Source of the DNA: an uncultured Bacteroidia bacterium
Lineage (GTDB): Bacteria > Bacteroidota > Bacteroidia > Bacteroidales > F082
Reading direction: 5' to 3'
Assembly: GCA_902786745.1 (NCBI GenBank)
Contig: CADADR010000006.1
Span: 87,268 to 151,267 of the forward strand
Length of the DNA: 64,000 nt
Positions 1-7,860 of the stretch are shown here, in pieces. The translations under genes were made by a program, and so were the position numbers. The notes below the pieces were generated by a model, which was not told where the DNA came from, did not search any database, and was given only the letters and a program-made list of their open reading frames with translations. The stretch's first letter is position 1; every line of letters begins with the position of its first letter.

Positions 1-336
1 TAGTTTTTCAATAGCTTCATATAACGTTTCCAATCGCTCATCGGGCTTATTCTCATCTGAGAAACGATTGAATTCTTCAGTAATGTCAATGATTTGTATT
101 TGTTTTTCCCTCTTTCTCAAATGACTTATTGCGGTATTCAAGGCAATTCTATAAAGCCATGTGTTTATAGAGGATTTTCCTTCAAAAGTATCAATGCTTT
201 TCCAAATGTTTATCAGTACATCTTGAAACAGATCGCGCATTTTTTCTTTTTTACCATTTGTATAAATGCGACAAATGCTCAAGATGGTTGCTTCATATTC
301 ATTTATTATAGATACAAAACGCTCTTCTTTATTCAT
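1..336 (-). CDS. ECF-type RNA polymerase sigma factor, N-terminal part (cut by window edge)
   Basis: The reverse strand reads ATG at 336 and stays open for 112 codons to base 1, so the C-terminal half lies outside the window. The visible protein starts MNKEERFVSIINEYEATILS and contains a sigma-70 region 2 pattern: a DLFQDVLINIWKSIDTFEGK core-binding/-10 segment around residues 43-62, then INTWLYRIALNTAISHLRKR around 65-85. That arrangement is typical of extracytoplasmic-function sigma factors, which pair with region 4 (not visible here). These proteins redirect RNA polymerase to stress or transport genes, usually under an anti-sigma factor that would lie downstream, outside this window. Low GC compared with the efflux array. 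Family call is solid; target genes are unknown. Confidence 0.85.
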   Translation of the reverse strand, partial: MNKEERFVSIINEYEATILSICRIYTNGKKEKMRDLFQDVLINIWKSIDTFEGKSSINTWLYRIALNTAISHLRKREKQIQIIDITEEFNRFSDENKPDERLETLYEAIEKL

Positions 337-493
337 GGCCCAACCTTTTTCTGGCATATTCCTTTTAAGTTAGTCGAAAAAACCTCATAAAAATCACACT
401 TAGATTAGCTTTTTACAGTTTCTATTATTATTCATCTGAAAAACGGAGTAAATAACAAATTTCTTATGATTTCCAAAAGTGTCTCTCGCTTAG

Positions 494-631
494 ATGCCGT
501 CCTTTATGGTTTGGGCGACCACAGACCCTCTGGATATGTTGCGCACCGTGGTGAATGTGACGGGCGACATGACAGTGTCGTGTGTCGTTGATGAGGGCAA
601 TAAAACAGAAACGGCCGACCACGAGGCGTGA
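494..631 (+). pseudogene. C-terminal remnant of a dicarboxylate/amino acid:cation symporter
   Basis: An open frame of 45 codons ends at TGA 629-631 and reads TTDPLDMLRTVVNVTGDMTV, then SCVVDEGNKTETADHEA. The D-x-x-R-T-x-V-N-V-T-G-D signature is the substrate/sodium-binding motif in the last membrane helices of the GltP/DAACS family, whose members are ~400-450 aa. Nothing upstream on the + strand extends the homology: a TAG sits at 491-493. I read this as the tail of a gene that was otherwise deleted. It could be a chance match, but the ten-residue motif makes that unlikely. Confidence 0.55.
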
Positions 632-641
632 TCGACCGTTG
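609..641 (-). terminator. Hairpin terminator of the 662-997 lipoprotein gene
   Basis: On the - strand the sequence forms a stem ACGGUCGAUCA / UGGUCGGCCGU (two G-U pairs) with a 7-nt loop, followed by UUUCUGUUUU. It lies 20 nt past the stop codon at 662. On the + strand the two G-U pairs become C-A mismatches, so it favours - strand transcription. It overlaps the last codons of the symporter remnant. Confidence 0.6.
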
Positions 642-661
642 TTTTGGTTTAACGACACGTT

Positions 662-997
662 TTATTCGTCGTCGCAGCCTAGCTTTTCAGATTTCTTCTC
701 GATTTCGTTTCCGAGTTTCTCGATATACTCTTCGAGTTTCTTCTCTTCCTGTTCGGTCATCTTTTCCTCGTCAGTGTAGTTTTTGCTGGCGAGACCGCTA
801 AGCAACAGTCCAAGAGCGGCTTCTTGAAGTTCGTCGCAGGTGGTGACATCCTTGACAGCCTTTTCAAGTTGTTGGTAAATCTCCATGGTTTCCTGGTACT
901 CCTTGGAGCCTTTGACAGTCTTGGTTTCCTTGCCGCCGCACTGCGTGAAGGCGAGCAACATCATGCCCGCGAGGGCGATCATTAGAGTTTTTTTCAT
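662..997 (-). CDS. Small lipoprotein of unknown function
   Basis: A 111-aa protein starting MKKTLMIALAGMMLLAFTQC. It has two lysines, a hydrophobic stretch and a cysteine at residue 20, so it is probably an SPII-processed lipoprotein with a non-canonical lipobox FTQC. The mature part is highly charged (Lys/Glu), with likely helical segments around residues 33-55 and a Glu/Lys-rich helix at 76-105 ending EKLGCDDE. A Bacteroides -7 box (TATTTTTG on the - strand, 1019-1026) lies ~22 nt upstream of the ATG. The gene is divergent from the efflux operon, with its promoter next to operator pair 1. I do not recognise the family. Confidence 0.7.
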   Translation of the reverse strand: MKKTLMIALAGMMLLAFTQCGGKETKTVKGSKEYQETMEIYQQLEKAVKDVTTCDELQEAALGLLLSGLASKNYTDEEKMTEQEEKKLEEYIEKLGNEIEKKSEKLGCDDE

Positions 998-1018
998 AGT
1001 AGTGATGTTTAAACACTA

Positions 1019-1026
1019 CAAAAATA
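1019..1026 (-). promoter_or_regulatory. -7 box (TATTTTTG) of the lipoprotein gene
   Basis: The - strand reads TATTTTTG, matching the Bacteroides TAnnTTTG -7 consensus, 22 nt before the ATG at 997. No clear -33 TTTG was seen. Confidence 0.5.
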
Positions 1027-1077
1027 GAAAAAAAACGAAAATGACAATTGGTTTTTGATGAGAAGTCCACTTTACAC

Positions 1078-1115
1078 TGTAAAGTTTTGTTACACCACTG
1101 TAAAAAAACGTTACA
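1078..1115 (+). promoter_or_regulatory. Paired 17-bp operator (UAS 1) of the sigma-54 regulator
   Basis: Two 17-bp dyads of form TGTAA-N7-TTACA occupy 1078-1094 (TGTAAAGTTTTGTTACA) and 1099-1115 (TGTAAAAAAACGTTACA), separated by CCAC, so the centres are 21 bp apart (two helical turns). The same pair recurs at 14237-14274 and 26699-26737. The centre of the second site is 63 bp upstream of the -24 GG at 1170, i.e. at about -88 from the predicted start, a usual distance for enhancer sites of NtrC-type activators. Likely bound by the response regulator at 33058 (inference). Confidence 0.8.
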
Positions 1116-1168
1116 CCTTTTATTGAATATAAAATTTTAAATCATTGAATTTCAAATAATTGCATTTT

Positions 1169-1183
1169 TGGCATGCGATATGC
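1169..1183 (+). promoter_or_regulatory. Sigma-54 promoter 1 (-24/-12)
   Basis: TGGCATGCGATATGC has GG and GC in the exact register of the sigma-54 consensus TGGCACG-N4-TTGC. Transcription should begin near 1195, so the tolC start cannot be the upstream ATG at 1173, which lies inside the -24 element. Confidence 0.8.
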
Positions 1184-1205
1184 TTTCGTTTGGCACAAAG
1201 AAAAT

Positions 1206-2621
1206 ATGTGTAAGATGAAAGCTAAGCATACCTTTTTCATTTTGATGATGTCTGTTGGAGCCTTGACCAGCGTCAAGGCTCAGGACACCACTACCATGGA
1301 CCTCAAAGCCTGTATGCGCTATGCCGTGGAACATTCCACCAAGATGCGCATTGCCCAAGCCGACAACCGCGATGCGCAAATCGACCGTCGTGATGCCATC
1401 CTTGCGGCCTTTACGCCTACGATTGACGGTAGCACATACGCCTACTCGAACTTCGGCCGTAGCATCGACCCCGAGACTAACACCTATATCAGGACGACCT
1501 CGTTCCACAATGGCTACAGTCTCTCGGCGGGCATCAACCTCTTCAACGGATTCCAGGCGGTCAACAACCTGAAAATCACCAAGACGGCCCAACTGATGGG
1601 CTTGACCAAGGAGCAGCAAACAGAAGACCAAATCTGTCTCGCTACGATGGAGGCTTACTGCAATGTGTTGTATTACACCGAGATGCAGAAAGCCTTGCAA
1701 GCGCAGGTGGCCACAGCGGAAAAGGCTGTGCAGTTGGCCACAAGGCAGGAACAACTTGGACAGAAATCCCACGCAGATGTGGTGCAGATGCAGAGCGACC
1801 TCGCCGAGCGGCAGTACCAACTGACCACCTGTCGGAACAACCTCAACAATGCCATCATCACCTTGAAGGATGTGATGTTTTGGCCGATTGAAAAACCTTT
1901 GAAAATTGACGATTTCGCTGTAGGGCTGTCACACCGTGGCAGCCGCATCGTCAACGATTCATTAGTGCGGCTGCCGCAATGCGACAGCCCTACAGGCCAG
2001 GCTGAAAACATCGCCCAAATGGTGGAATTTGCCAAAACCAACATGCCTTCCATTCTTTTGGCTGAAGGCACGATGAAAAACGCCCGCCTTGCATTAAAGA
2101 CCGCCCGTTGGCAGTTGCTGCCCCGACTCTCGCTCTACGGTGGCTGGTCGTCGAGTTACTTCACCTATCCGGGTATGGAGGGCTATGTGCCCACGCCGTA
2201 TCTCGAGCAGTTGAAGAACAACGGCGGCGAGTATGTGCAACTCTCGTTGAGCATCCCCATCTTCGACCGCCTCTCGAAACATTCCAACATCGCCAAGCGG
2301 AAGAACGCCTACGACCGTGCCCAAGCCGATTATGAGCAGGCGCTTCAAACGGTGGAGGCCGAGGTGCGCCGCGCCATCGCTGACCGTGACGGATCAGCCG
2401 ATGCCCTGCGCCAAGCCGACACCCGCGCCGAATTGCAGCAAGAGGCCTTCGCGCTGAATACCAAACGCTTCGAGCAGGGATTGATTTCATCTATCGAGTA
2501 CCAGACGGCCTCAAACAACTACCTCAACGCCCTTGCCGAACAATTGAACGCCAGGCTTCAATACTTTATAAAGAATAGCGTGGTTAATTACTATGGAGGA
2601 ATACATTATATAGAACAGTAA
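1206..2621 (+). CDS. TolC-family outer-membrane efflux protein
   Basis: About 471 aa. Translation from 1206 (MCKMKAKHTF) or 1215 (MKAKHTFFILMM) gives a normal signal peptide ending VKAQ-D; the ATG at 1173 lies upstream of the predicted transcription start. The mature protein shows the TolC pattern: two repeats with long helices and Ser/Gly-rich strands, e.g. GYSLSAGINLFNGFQAVNNL near residue 110, LGQKSHADVVQMQSDLAERQ near 190, YVQLSLSIPIFDRLSKHSNI near 345 and a final RFEQGLISSIEYQTASNNYL. It would be the outer-membrane duct for the HlyD/ATPase/permease system encoded downstream and is the first gene of operon 1. Oddity: codons ~238-263 are made of an in-frame nested palindrome (1918-1995) lying between the two repeats. 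Family certain, cargo unknown. Confidence 0.9.
   Translation: MCKMKAKHTFFILMMSVGALTSVKAQDTTTMDLKACMRYAVEHSTKMRIAQADNRDAQIDRRDAILAAFTPTIDGSTYAYSNFGRSIDPETNTYIRTTSFHNGYSLSAGINLFNGFQAVNNLKITKTAQLMGLTKEQQTEDQICLATMEAYCNVLYYTEMQKALQAQVATAEKAVQLATRQEQLGQKSHADVVQMQSDLAERQYQLTTCRNNLNNAIITLKDVMFWPIEKPLKIDDFAVGLSHRGSRIVNDSLVRLPQCDSPTGQAENIAQMVEFAKTNMPSILLAEGTMKNARLALKTARWQLLPRLSLYGGWSSSYFTYPGMEGYVPTPYLEQLKNNGGEYVQLSLSIPIFDRLSKHSNIAKRKNAYDRAQADYEQALQTVEAEVRRAIADRDGSADALRQADTRAELQQEAFALNTKRFEQGLISSIEYQTASNNYLNALAEQLNARLQYFIKNSVVNYYGGIHYIEQ
1918..1995. repeat. Nested palindrome inserted in frame within tolC
   Basis: The outer arms CTGTAGGGCTGTC (1918-1930) and GACAGCCCTACAG (1983-1995) are perfect complements. 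The inner arms GCAGCCGCA (1939-1947) and TGCGGCTGC (1966-1974) also pair. The element is 78 bp (26 codons) and adds a stretch around AVGLSHRGSRIVNDSL and LPQCDSPTG that does not look like TolC. Its GTAGGG/CCCTAC ends resemble the palindromes at 12624, 17774 and 33445. Confidence 0.75.
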
Positions 2622-2623
2622 AA

Positions 2624-2755
2624 GAGATTCCCCTGCGGGGAATGGAGGTCTAAGGTCGTTTTTAACTGCGGCGACCTGTGGCGCTACAGATTGGCAACTT
2701 GTTCTTGCCGCCGCTATATAACTAAGACAAGCACTCCATTCCCGAAGGGAAACTC
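2624..2755 (+). repeat. Nested-palindrome element, copy 1
   Basis: 132 bp, beginning 2 nt after the tolC stop. The left end (GAGATTCCCC..., with hairpin ATTCCCC-TGC-GGGGAAT) and the right end (CTCCATTCCCGAAGGGAAAC) are inverted copies of each other. Inside them are GCGGCG near 2668 and GCCGCCGC near 2706, which also pair. Six further copies are at 5135, 7690, 9135, 11735, 20258 and 59091. Confidence 0.85.
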
Positions 2756-2796
2756 AACAAACAATTCAACAGTTAAACAATCAACAATTCAACAAT
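2756..2796 (+). promoter_or_regulatory. A/C-rich leader repeated before permease genes
   Basis: The 41 nt before P1 consist of iterations of CAATTCAAC / AAACAATCAAC with a single G and no Shine-Dalgarno motif. Near-identical blocks precede P2 (5265-5304), P3 (9267-9329, interrupted by ~24 nt), P5 (about 17803-17857), P8 (26817-26854) and P9 (29390-29419). It probably keeps the start region unstructured for ribosome loading (inference). Confidence 0.5.
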
Positions 2797-5133
2797 ATGA
2801 AAACCTACCTGAAATTCCTATCCAGAAACAAGCTCTACACTGCTATTGAGTTCATTGGCTTGAGTGTGGCCTTGGCCTTCGTCATCATCAGTTTCTGCTA
2901 TGTGGTGCAGCAATACGCCGTGACGCGCGAGAACCCCGACCGTGAGCGGATTTATGCCGTGGGCGATAAAAAAGATTTCCTCAATTGTTACGGCATGAAA
3001 GAAGTCATCGACGGCAAGTTGCCCGAGGTGGAAACCGTTTCGCATTTCCATTTCCTGCAAGACCAGCTGATTCACGTTGGCGAACAAAACTTTGTGGGCA
3101 ATATGTTTGTTTGTGATGTGGATTTCTTCGACATCTTTCCCATGACGTTCAAGGAAGGCAGCCCCGAGAAGCTTTCGGAACGTAATGCGGCCTTCATCTC
3201 CGAAAAGTTGGCTTCCCGACTGAATGATGAGTCGGTAAACCTGCCATTGATTGTGAGTGACGACACATTGCACGTCGTTGGCATCATTGCCGGAAAAGGC
3301 AGCTCCTTGCTTCCCGAGTTCGATGTGATGATGAACTATGAACATGGGCAGTCGTATGTAATTAAGAGTTATCGCGACAATCCTTTCAACAATTGGGCTA
3401 ACATTGGCACATATATTAAGGTGCGACCCGATGTGGACCGAGAAGAGTTGGTCGAGAAATTGGAGGCACTCTGCGATACGCAATTCGAGAATAGCCCGAC
3501 GTGGGAGGGACTTGAGATGGTTCGTTTCGATGAGTTGTTTTTCACACCTGTTTACACCAGCCTGAATAAAGGCGACCGTTCCATGCTTCGCACAATGATC
3601 ATCATCGGGCTGTTGTTGCTCATTTCAGCTTTGCTGAACTACATCAACCTGAACGTCGCCTTGGTCGGAAAACGCGCCAAGGAGATGGCTTCTCGGCGGC
3701 TGGTTGGGGCGCAGAAATCCGACATAGTTTTGAAATTTCTCGGTGAGGCGTTTGTTTTCACTTTGTTCAGCTTTGTCGTTGGATTGGTAATAGCTCACGC
3801 CCTCATTCCGACCGTCAATCGGCTATTGCAGTCGGATGTGGCGATTACCATATCCTTTGCTTTACCTTACCTCGTTGCCTATCTCCTGATGGTGATAGTG
3901 GTGTCGTTGCTGGCTGGCATCTTACCAGCCGCCATCATCTCCAAAGCCCAGCCTATTGACGTGGTTCGTGGCACTTTCCGTTTCCGCAACCGCACCGTGC
4001 TCTCGAAGGTGTTCATCGTGGTGCAAAACGTCATCGCCATCTTGCTCATCGCTCTTGTGTTGACGATGGAACTTCAAATGCACCACATGGAAGATCGTTC
4101 TACAGGATTGAATGTGGAGAACCTATTTTTCTTAGGCTCCGACCTCGACTACACGGCTGAAAAGGAAGCCCTTGTGGAAGAGTTGAGGGCTTTGCCTTGT
4201 GTGAAGGATTTGGCATCGGCAAATGCCATTCCTGGGGTGAGGAGCATGACACTCGGTTTGAAGAAACTTCACGACCCAGAGAAAACGGCTATGGTGCCTA
4301 TTCTCTCTTGCGATACGGCGGCTTTCCGAATGTTGGGATTTGAAGTGAAAGAGCGCTTCTTGGATGCGGATGCCCGTAGTTTCTGGATTACGGAGACCAC
4401 CGCGGCGGGCATGACGGGCTTGCCCTACGGCGAGAACAACTTCGACAGTATTGTGATGTGGCAGAAGCATTGTATAGCTATGCCAGTATGTGGCGTGCTC
4501 GCCGATTTCTCGATGCAGGATGCCCTGCATGTGACCGATGAAGACTATGTGGTCGTCTTTGGCAATGGCGGTTGGAAGCCTAATTCCCATCTGTTGATTG
4601 ATGTAGTTGGTGACCATCGCGAGGCAAAACACGCCATTGATGCGGTCTATAAGAAACACTGCGAGAAGGTGTTTGGCGCTTATTTAGAGCCTGATTTCAA
4701 CGATTTTGTGGAGAACGTGATTGCCAAGCAATACGACAAGCAACGCCGCCAGATGCGCCTCATTGAACTGATTATGGCGATTTCAGTCATCCTCTCACTG
4801 CTCGGCCTTGTGGCCATGAGCACACATTTCGCCTCCGAGCGCGAGAAGACCATCGCCATCCGCAAGGTGTTTGGCGGCACAATGCAGAGCGAAATCCGCC
4901 GCAACTTGAAGGAATACATCATTATGATATTGATTGCCAACGCGATTGCCATTCCCGTGGCGGTGTGGCTCTGCAAACGCTATCTGGAGGACTTCGCCTA
5001 TCGCATCGATTTGCACCCGTGGATTTTCGTGGTCACGGTGGCGCTGTCGTTTGTGATTGCCATCGGTTCGGTGCTTTGGCAGATTGTCTCGGTGGCGCGG
5101 GTGAATCCGGTGACGGCATTGAAGAAGGAATAG
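2797..5133 (+). CDS. ABC transporter permease P1 (double FtsX/MacB type)
   Basis: 778 aa. Layout: TM1 ~17-38 (FIGLSVALAFVIISF), first periplasmic MacB-like domain ~40-265, TM2-4 ~266-385, with the cytoplasmic coupling segment RAKEMASRRLVGAQKSDI between TM2 and TM3; TM5 ~405-425, second periplasmic domain ~430-640, TM6-8 ~655-765 with coupling segment SEREKTIAIRKVFGG. The tail is ARVNPVTALKKE. This is two MacB-like halves in one chain, so a single protein could seat an ATPase dimer. Such permeases usually expel peptides, lipids or drugs from the inner membrane/periplasm and do not import. Subfamily 'SYIKFLSRNKLY', closest here to P6, whose last ~110 residues are almost the same. Second gene of operon 1. 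Confidence 0.9.
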   Translation: MKTYLKFLSRNKLYTAIEFIGLSVALAFVIISFCYVVQQYAVTRENPDRERIYAVGDKKDFLNCYGMKEVIDGKLPEVETVSHFHFLQDQLIHVGEQNFVGNMFVCDVDFFDIFPMTFKEGSPEKLSERNAAFISEKLASRLNDESVNLPLIVSDDTLHVVGIIAGKGSSLLPEFDVMMNYEHGQSYVIKSYRDNPFNNWANIGTYIKVRPDVDREELVEKLEALCDTQFENSPTWEGLEMVRFDELFFTPVYTSLNKGDRSMLRTMIIIGLLLLISALLNYINLNVALVGKRAKEMASRRLVGAQKSDIVLKFLGEAFVFTLFSFVVGLVIAHALIPTVNRLLQSDVAITISFALPYLVAYLLMVIVVSLLAGILPAAIISKAQPIDVVRGTFRFRNRTVLSKVFIVVQNVIAILLIALVLTMELQMHHMEDRSTGLNVENLFFLGSDLDYTAEKEALVEELRALPCVKDLASANAIPGVRSMTLGLKKLHDPEKTAMVPILSCDTAAFRMLGFEVKERFLDADARSFWITETTAAGMTGLPYGENNFDSIVMWQKHCIAMPVCGVLADFSMQDALHVTDEDYVVVFGNGGWKPNSHLLIDVVGDHREAKHAIDAVYKKHCEKVFGAYLEPDFNDFVENVIAKQYDKQRRQMRLIELIMAISVILSLLGLVAMSTHFASEREKTIAIRKVFGGTMQSEIRRNLKEYIIMILIANAIAIPVAVWLCKRYLEDFAYRIDLHPWIFVVTVALSFVIAIGSVLWQIVSVARVNPVTALKKE

Positions 5134-5134
5134 T

Positions 5135-5264
5135 GAGATTCCCTGCGGGAATGGAGGTCAGACAGTATTGTTTACCGCGGCGACCTGTGGCGCTACAGAT
5201 TGGCAACTTGTTCTTGCCGCCGCTATATAACTAAGACAAGCACTCCATTCCCGAAGGGAAACTC
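5135..5264 (+). repeat. Nested-palindrome element, copy 2
   Basis: Starts 1 nt after the P1 stop codon (5131-5133). Nearly identical to copy 1, including the core CGCTACAGATTGGCAACTTG and the right end ...CCCGAAGGGAAACTC. An artificial N-terminal extension of P2 starting at 5200 would read through this repeat, so it is not coding. Confidence 0.85.
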
Positions 5265-5304
5265 ATCAACAATTAAACGATTAAACAATCAACAATTCAA
5301 CAAT

Positions 5305-7671
5305 ATGAACAGATTAACCGACAAACTCATCAAAATCCTCTCCCTCGGCTTCGGTCTCGCCATCGGCATCGTGCTGATTGCCAAGGTGTGCTTCGAGCTG
5401 TCCTACGACAGTTTCTACAAAGATGTGGACCGCATCTATCACATCATGGAGAACATCATCCATCAGAAAGGCGACGACCCAAGTGATTATTCAAGGACTT
5501 CAGGAGCTATTGCGCCAGGCTTCAAGGCGGAGGTTCCCGGCGTGGAAGCAGCGACGCGCTATACCGATGTGTCAAACAATCACTTTTATGATGAAAGCGA
5601 CAACCTCATCACAGGAGTGTGCCTCGGTGTGGATACTTGTTTCTTTGACTTTTTCGGCCGAACCGTCTTGGTTGGCGACCCGATGCAGGCCTTGCAACGA
5701 TGGAATGGAGAAGTCGCTGTCAGCCGCAGTTTTGCTGAGAAGTTAGGCGGCGTAAATCAAGCCGTCGGCAAGCAAATCTACATCGAAGAGAGCCCGGAGA
5801 CCAAACTGACAGTGGTGAGCGTGTTCGATGACTTTCCCAAGAATGGATCGGTGCAGTGCGACGTCGTGTTGAGTATTGGCTTTTGTGGGGAGAGGAGCAA
5901 CAACAACTGGTTGGGCAATGACCGCTATAATAGTTATGTCAGGTTGGCACCAAATGTAGACCCTAACGATCTGAAGGATGCCATCCGAAAGATGCAGGAG
6001 GCGCACCAGCCTATGGATGAGTTGGAGCAAAACGGCTCGTCGATATGGTACACACTGGAACCTTTGGTCAACGTGCACCGTCAGGAGGAGAGCGTCAGGA
6101 ATTTTGTGATGATCTTGTCGGTCATGGCTTTTCTGCTGATTTTGGTCTCGGTGTTGAACTACCTGCTGATGGCCGTATCTGATGTGGTGCGCCGTTCCAA
6201 GGAGATGGGTGTCAGGAAATGCTATGGTGCCAGTGCGGGCAGCATCTATGGGATGCTCATCAAGGAAACTGCCTTGAACCTGCTGGCTTCATTGGTGTTG
6301 GCTGCCTTGCTGATATGGGCGTTCAACGGGGTCATTGAGTCGCTGTTGGGCGTGCCGTTCGGAAGCCTCATGGTGCCACAAACCCGATGGACGCTCGTCG
6401 CCATTATCGCTTTCATTTTCTTGGTCTCTGCGCTCATCCCCGCGATGATGTTCGTCAGGATTCCGGTCTCGTCGGCCTTTAGCGGTTATAATGAGAGCAA
6501 GCGCCGCTGGAAACTCTCGCTGCTGATGGTGCAGATTGGCATCAACGCCATACTGTTGCCTTTGGTCATCGTGGCCGACCGCCAATACAATACGGCGCTG
6601 GGCACCGATTTGGGCTATGAATACGAGCAGTTGCTGTATTCGCCGCTAGAAGGTGCTGGTAAGGACAAACTGGCGCTGATTACCGAGAAATTAAGGCAGA
6701 TCCCCGAGGTGGAGGCAGCAGAACTGGCTTATTGTCCCCCATTGGAAAAGTCTTCGGGGAACAACATATCTTTGCCTGACAATCCATCGAAAGAACTGTT
6801 CAATGTGTGCGATCAAGCAGGTGCGACGGAGGGCTTCTTCAACCTGATGGGTTTCCGCTTGCTTGAAGGAAGGGTACCGTCGAAGCCGAAAGATGTGGCG
6901 GTGAGCCGCAGTTTCGTGGAGAAGATGAACCGCTTTGAAGATTGGAGCGACGGTGCCGTGGGCAAGGACATCCTGATTTCGGAACATAGTGTCGATGACG
7001 ACGATGTATATACCATCTGTGGCGTATACGAGGACTATATTATCGGTTCGGCCATCGGTAAGGATAATAGACCCAGCATCCGTTTCTGCTGGAACAAGGA
7101 TTGGGATTATGGCTCTTATGATCGCTCGCAACTCATGGACAAACTGGTGGTGAAGGTGCGTGAGGTGAATCCCGAAGCTATGGCGAAGGTGAAGGCGGTC
7201 ATCGAAGAGTGCTTGCCCGAGCGGAAAAACATAGAGATGACGCCTTATGCCGAATTGGTCAGGGACGAGTATTCCTACACCTACCAGATGCGGCGTGCTT
7301 TCACGATGGGAGCGTTGTTTGCCATGGCCATCGCACTGATCGGTCTGATTGGCTTTGTGCGCGATGAGTCGAACCGCCGCAGCAAGGAGGTAGCCATCCG
7401 CAAGGTGAACGGCGCGGTGGCGGGCGAAATCATCCGTATGTTCGTGGCGGATGTGCTGAAATTAGCTGTGATTGCGGCTTTAATCGGCGTGGCGATAGCC
7501 TATTTCCTCGCCGACAAATGGTTAGAGCTGTTCGCCATGCGCATCGGTCTCTCGCCGCTCTATTTCATCATCGGCGCGGTGACGGTCTTACTTATCGTGA
7601 CTGCTGTGGTCGTCATGAGCAGCAACCGCGTTGCCCGAATGAATCCTGTTAAGTCTTTGAAGAATAATTGA
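5305..7671 (+). CDS. ABC transporter permease P2 (double FtsX/MacB type)
   Basis: 788 aa from ATG 5305 (MNRLTDKLIKILSLGF). I reject an in-frame start at 5200 because it would translate the palindromic repeat and the AC-rich leader. Subfamily 'LIKILSLG..LAIGIVLIAKV', shared only with P3 here; the first ~45 residues of the two are almost identical, also at DNA level. The first coupling segment is VVRRSKEMGVRKCYGAS and the second SNRRSKEVAIRKVNGAV. The tail is ARMNPVKSLKNN. The periplasmic domains differ clearly from P1 and moderately from P3. Operon 1, between P1 and the adaptor; the same ATPase (11924) is the only one available nearby. Confidence 0.9.
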   Translation: MNRLTDKLIKILSLGFGLAIGIVLIAKVCFELSYDSFYKDVDRIYHIMENIIHQKGDDPSDYSRTSGAIAPGFKAEVPGVEAATRYTDVSNNHFYDESDNLITGVCLGVDTCFFDFFGRTVLVGDPMQALQRWNGEVAVSRSFAEKLGGVNQAVGKQIYIEESPETKLTVVSVFDDFPKNGSVQCDVVLSIGFCGERSNNNWLGNDRYNSYVRLAPNVDPNDLKDAIRKMQEAHQPMDELEQNGSSIWYTLEPLVNVHRQEESVRNFVMILSVMAFLLILVSVLNYLLMAVSDVVRRSKEMGVRKCYGASAGSIYGMLIKETALNLLASLVLAALLIWAFNGVIESLLGVPFGSLMVPQTRWTLVAIIAFIFLVSALIPAMMFVRIPVSSAFSGYNESKRRWKLSLLMVQIGINAILLPLVIVADRQYNTALGTDLGYEYEQLLYSPLEGAGKDKLALITEKLRQIPEVEAAELAYCPPLEKSSGNNISLPDNPSKELFNVCDQAGATEGFFNLMGFRLLEGRVPSKPKDVAVSRSFVEKMNRFEDWSDGAVGKDILISEHSVDDDDVYTICGVYEDYIIGSAIGKDNRPSIRFCWNKDWDYGSYDRSQLMDKLVVKVREVNPEAMAKVKAVIEECLPERKNIEMTPYAELVRDEYSYTYQMRRAFTMGALFAMAIALIGLIGFVRDESNRRSKEVAIRKVNGAVAGEIIRMFVADVLKLAVIAALIGVAIAYFLADKWLELFAMRIGLSPLYFIIGAVTVLLIVTAVVVMSSNRVARMNPVKSLKNN

Positions 7672-7689
7672 TATGGAAACAATGTATAT

Positions 7690-7818
7690 AGATTCCCTGC
7701 GGGAATGGAGGTCAGAGGATTTTGTTCACCGCGGCGGCCTGTGGCACTACAGATTGGCAACTAGTTCTTGCCGCCGCTATATAACTAAGACAAGCACTCC
7801 ATTCCCGAAGGGAAACTC
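7690..7818 (+). repeat. Nested-palindrome element, copy 3
   Basis: 129 bp, 18 nt after the P2 stop. Same ends as the other copies (AGATTCCCTGCGGGAATGG... and ...CCCGAAGGGAAACTC). The core has GCGGCGGCCTGTGGC and TTCTTGCCGCCGC. Confidence 0.85.
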
Positions 7819-7860
7819 AATCTTTGAATCTTAAATCTTGAATTTTAAATCTCTACGAAT

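Noticed and set aside
1078..1115. Operator pairs 1-3 as rho-independent terminators
   Set aside because: The pair at 14237 is a perfect inverted repeat, but no T-run follows, and all three keep a 63-64 bp distance to sigma-54 promoters, which points to protein binding sites.
5200..5304. N-terminal extension of P2 starting MATCSCRRYI
   Set aside because: It reads through the palindromic repeat and AC-rich leader; the sister gene P3 starts at the equivalent of 5305.
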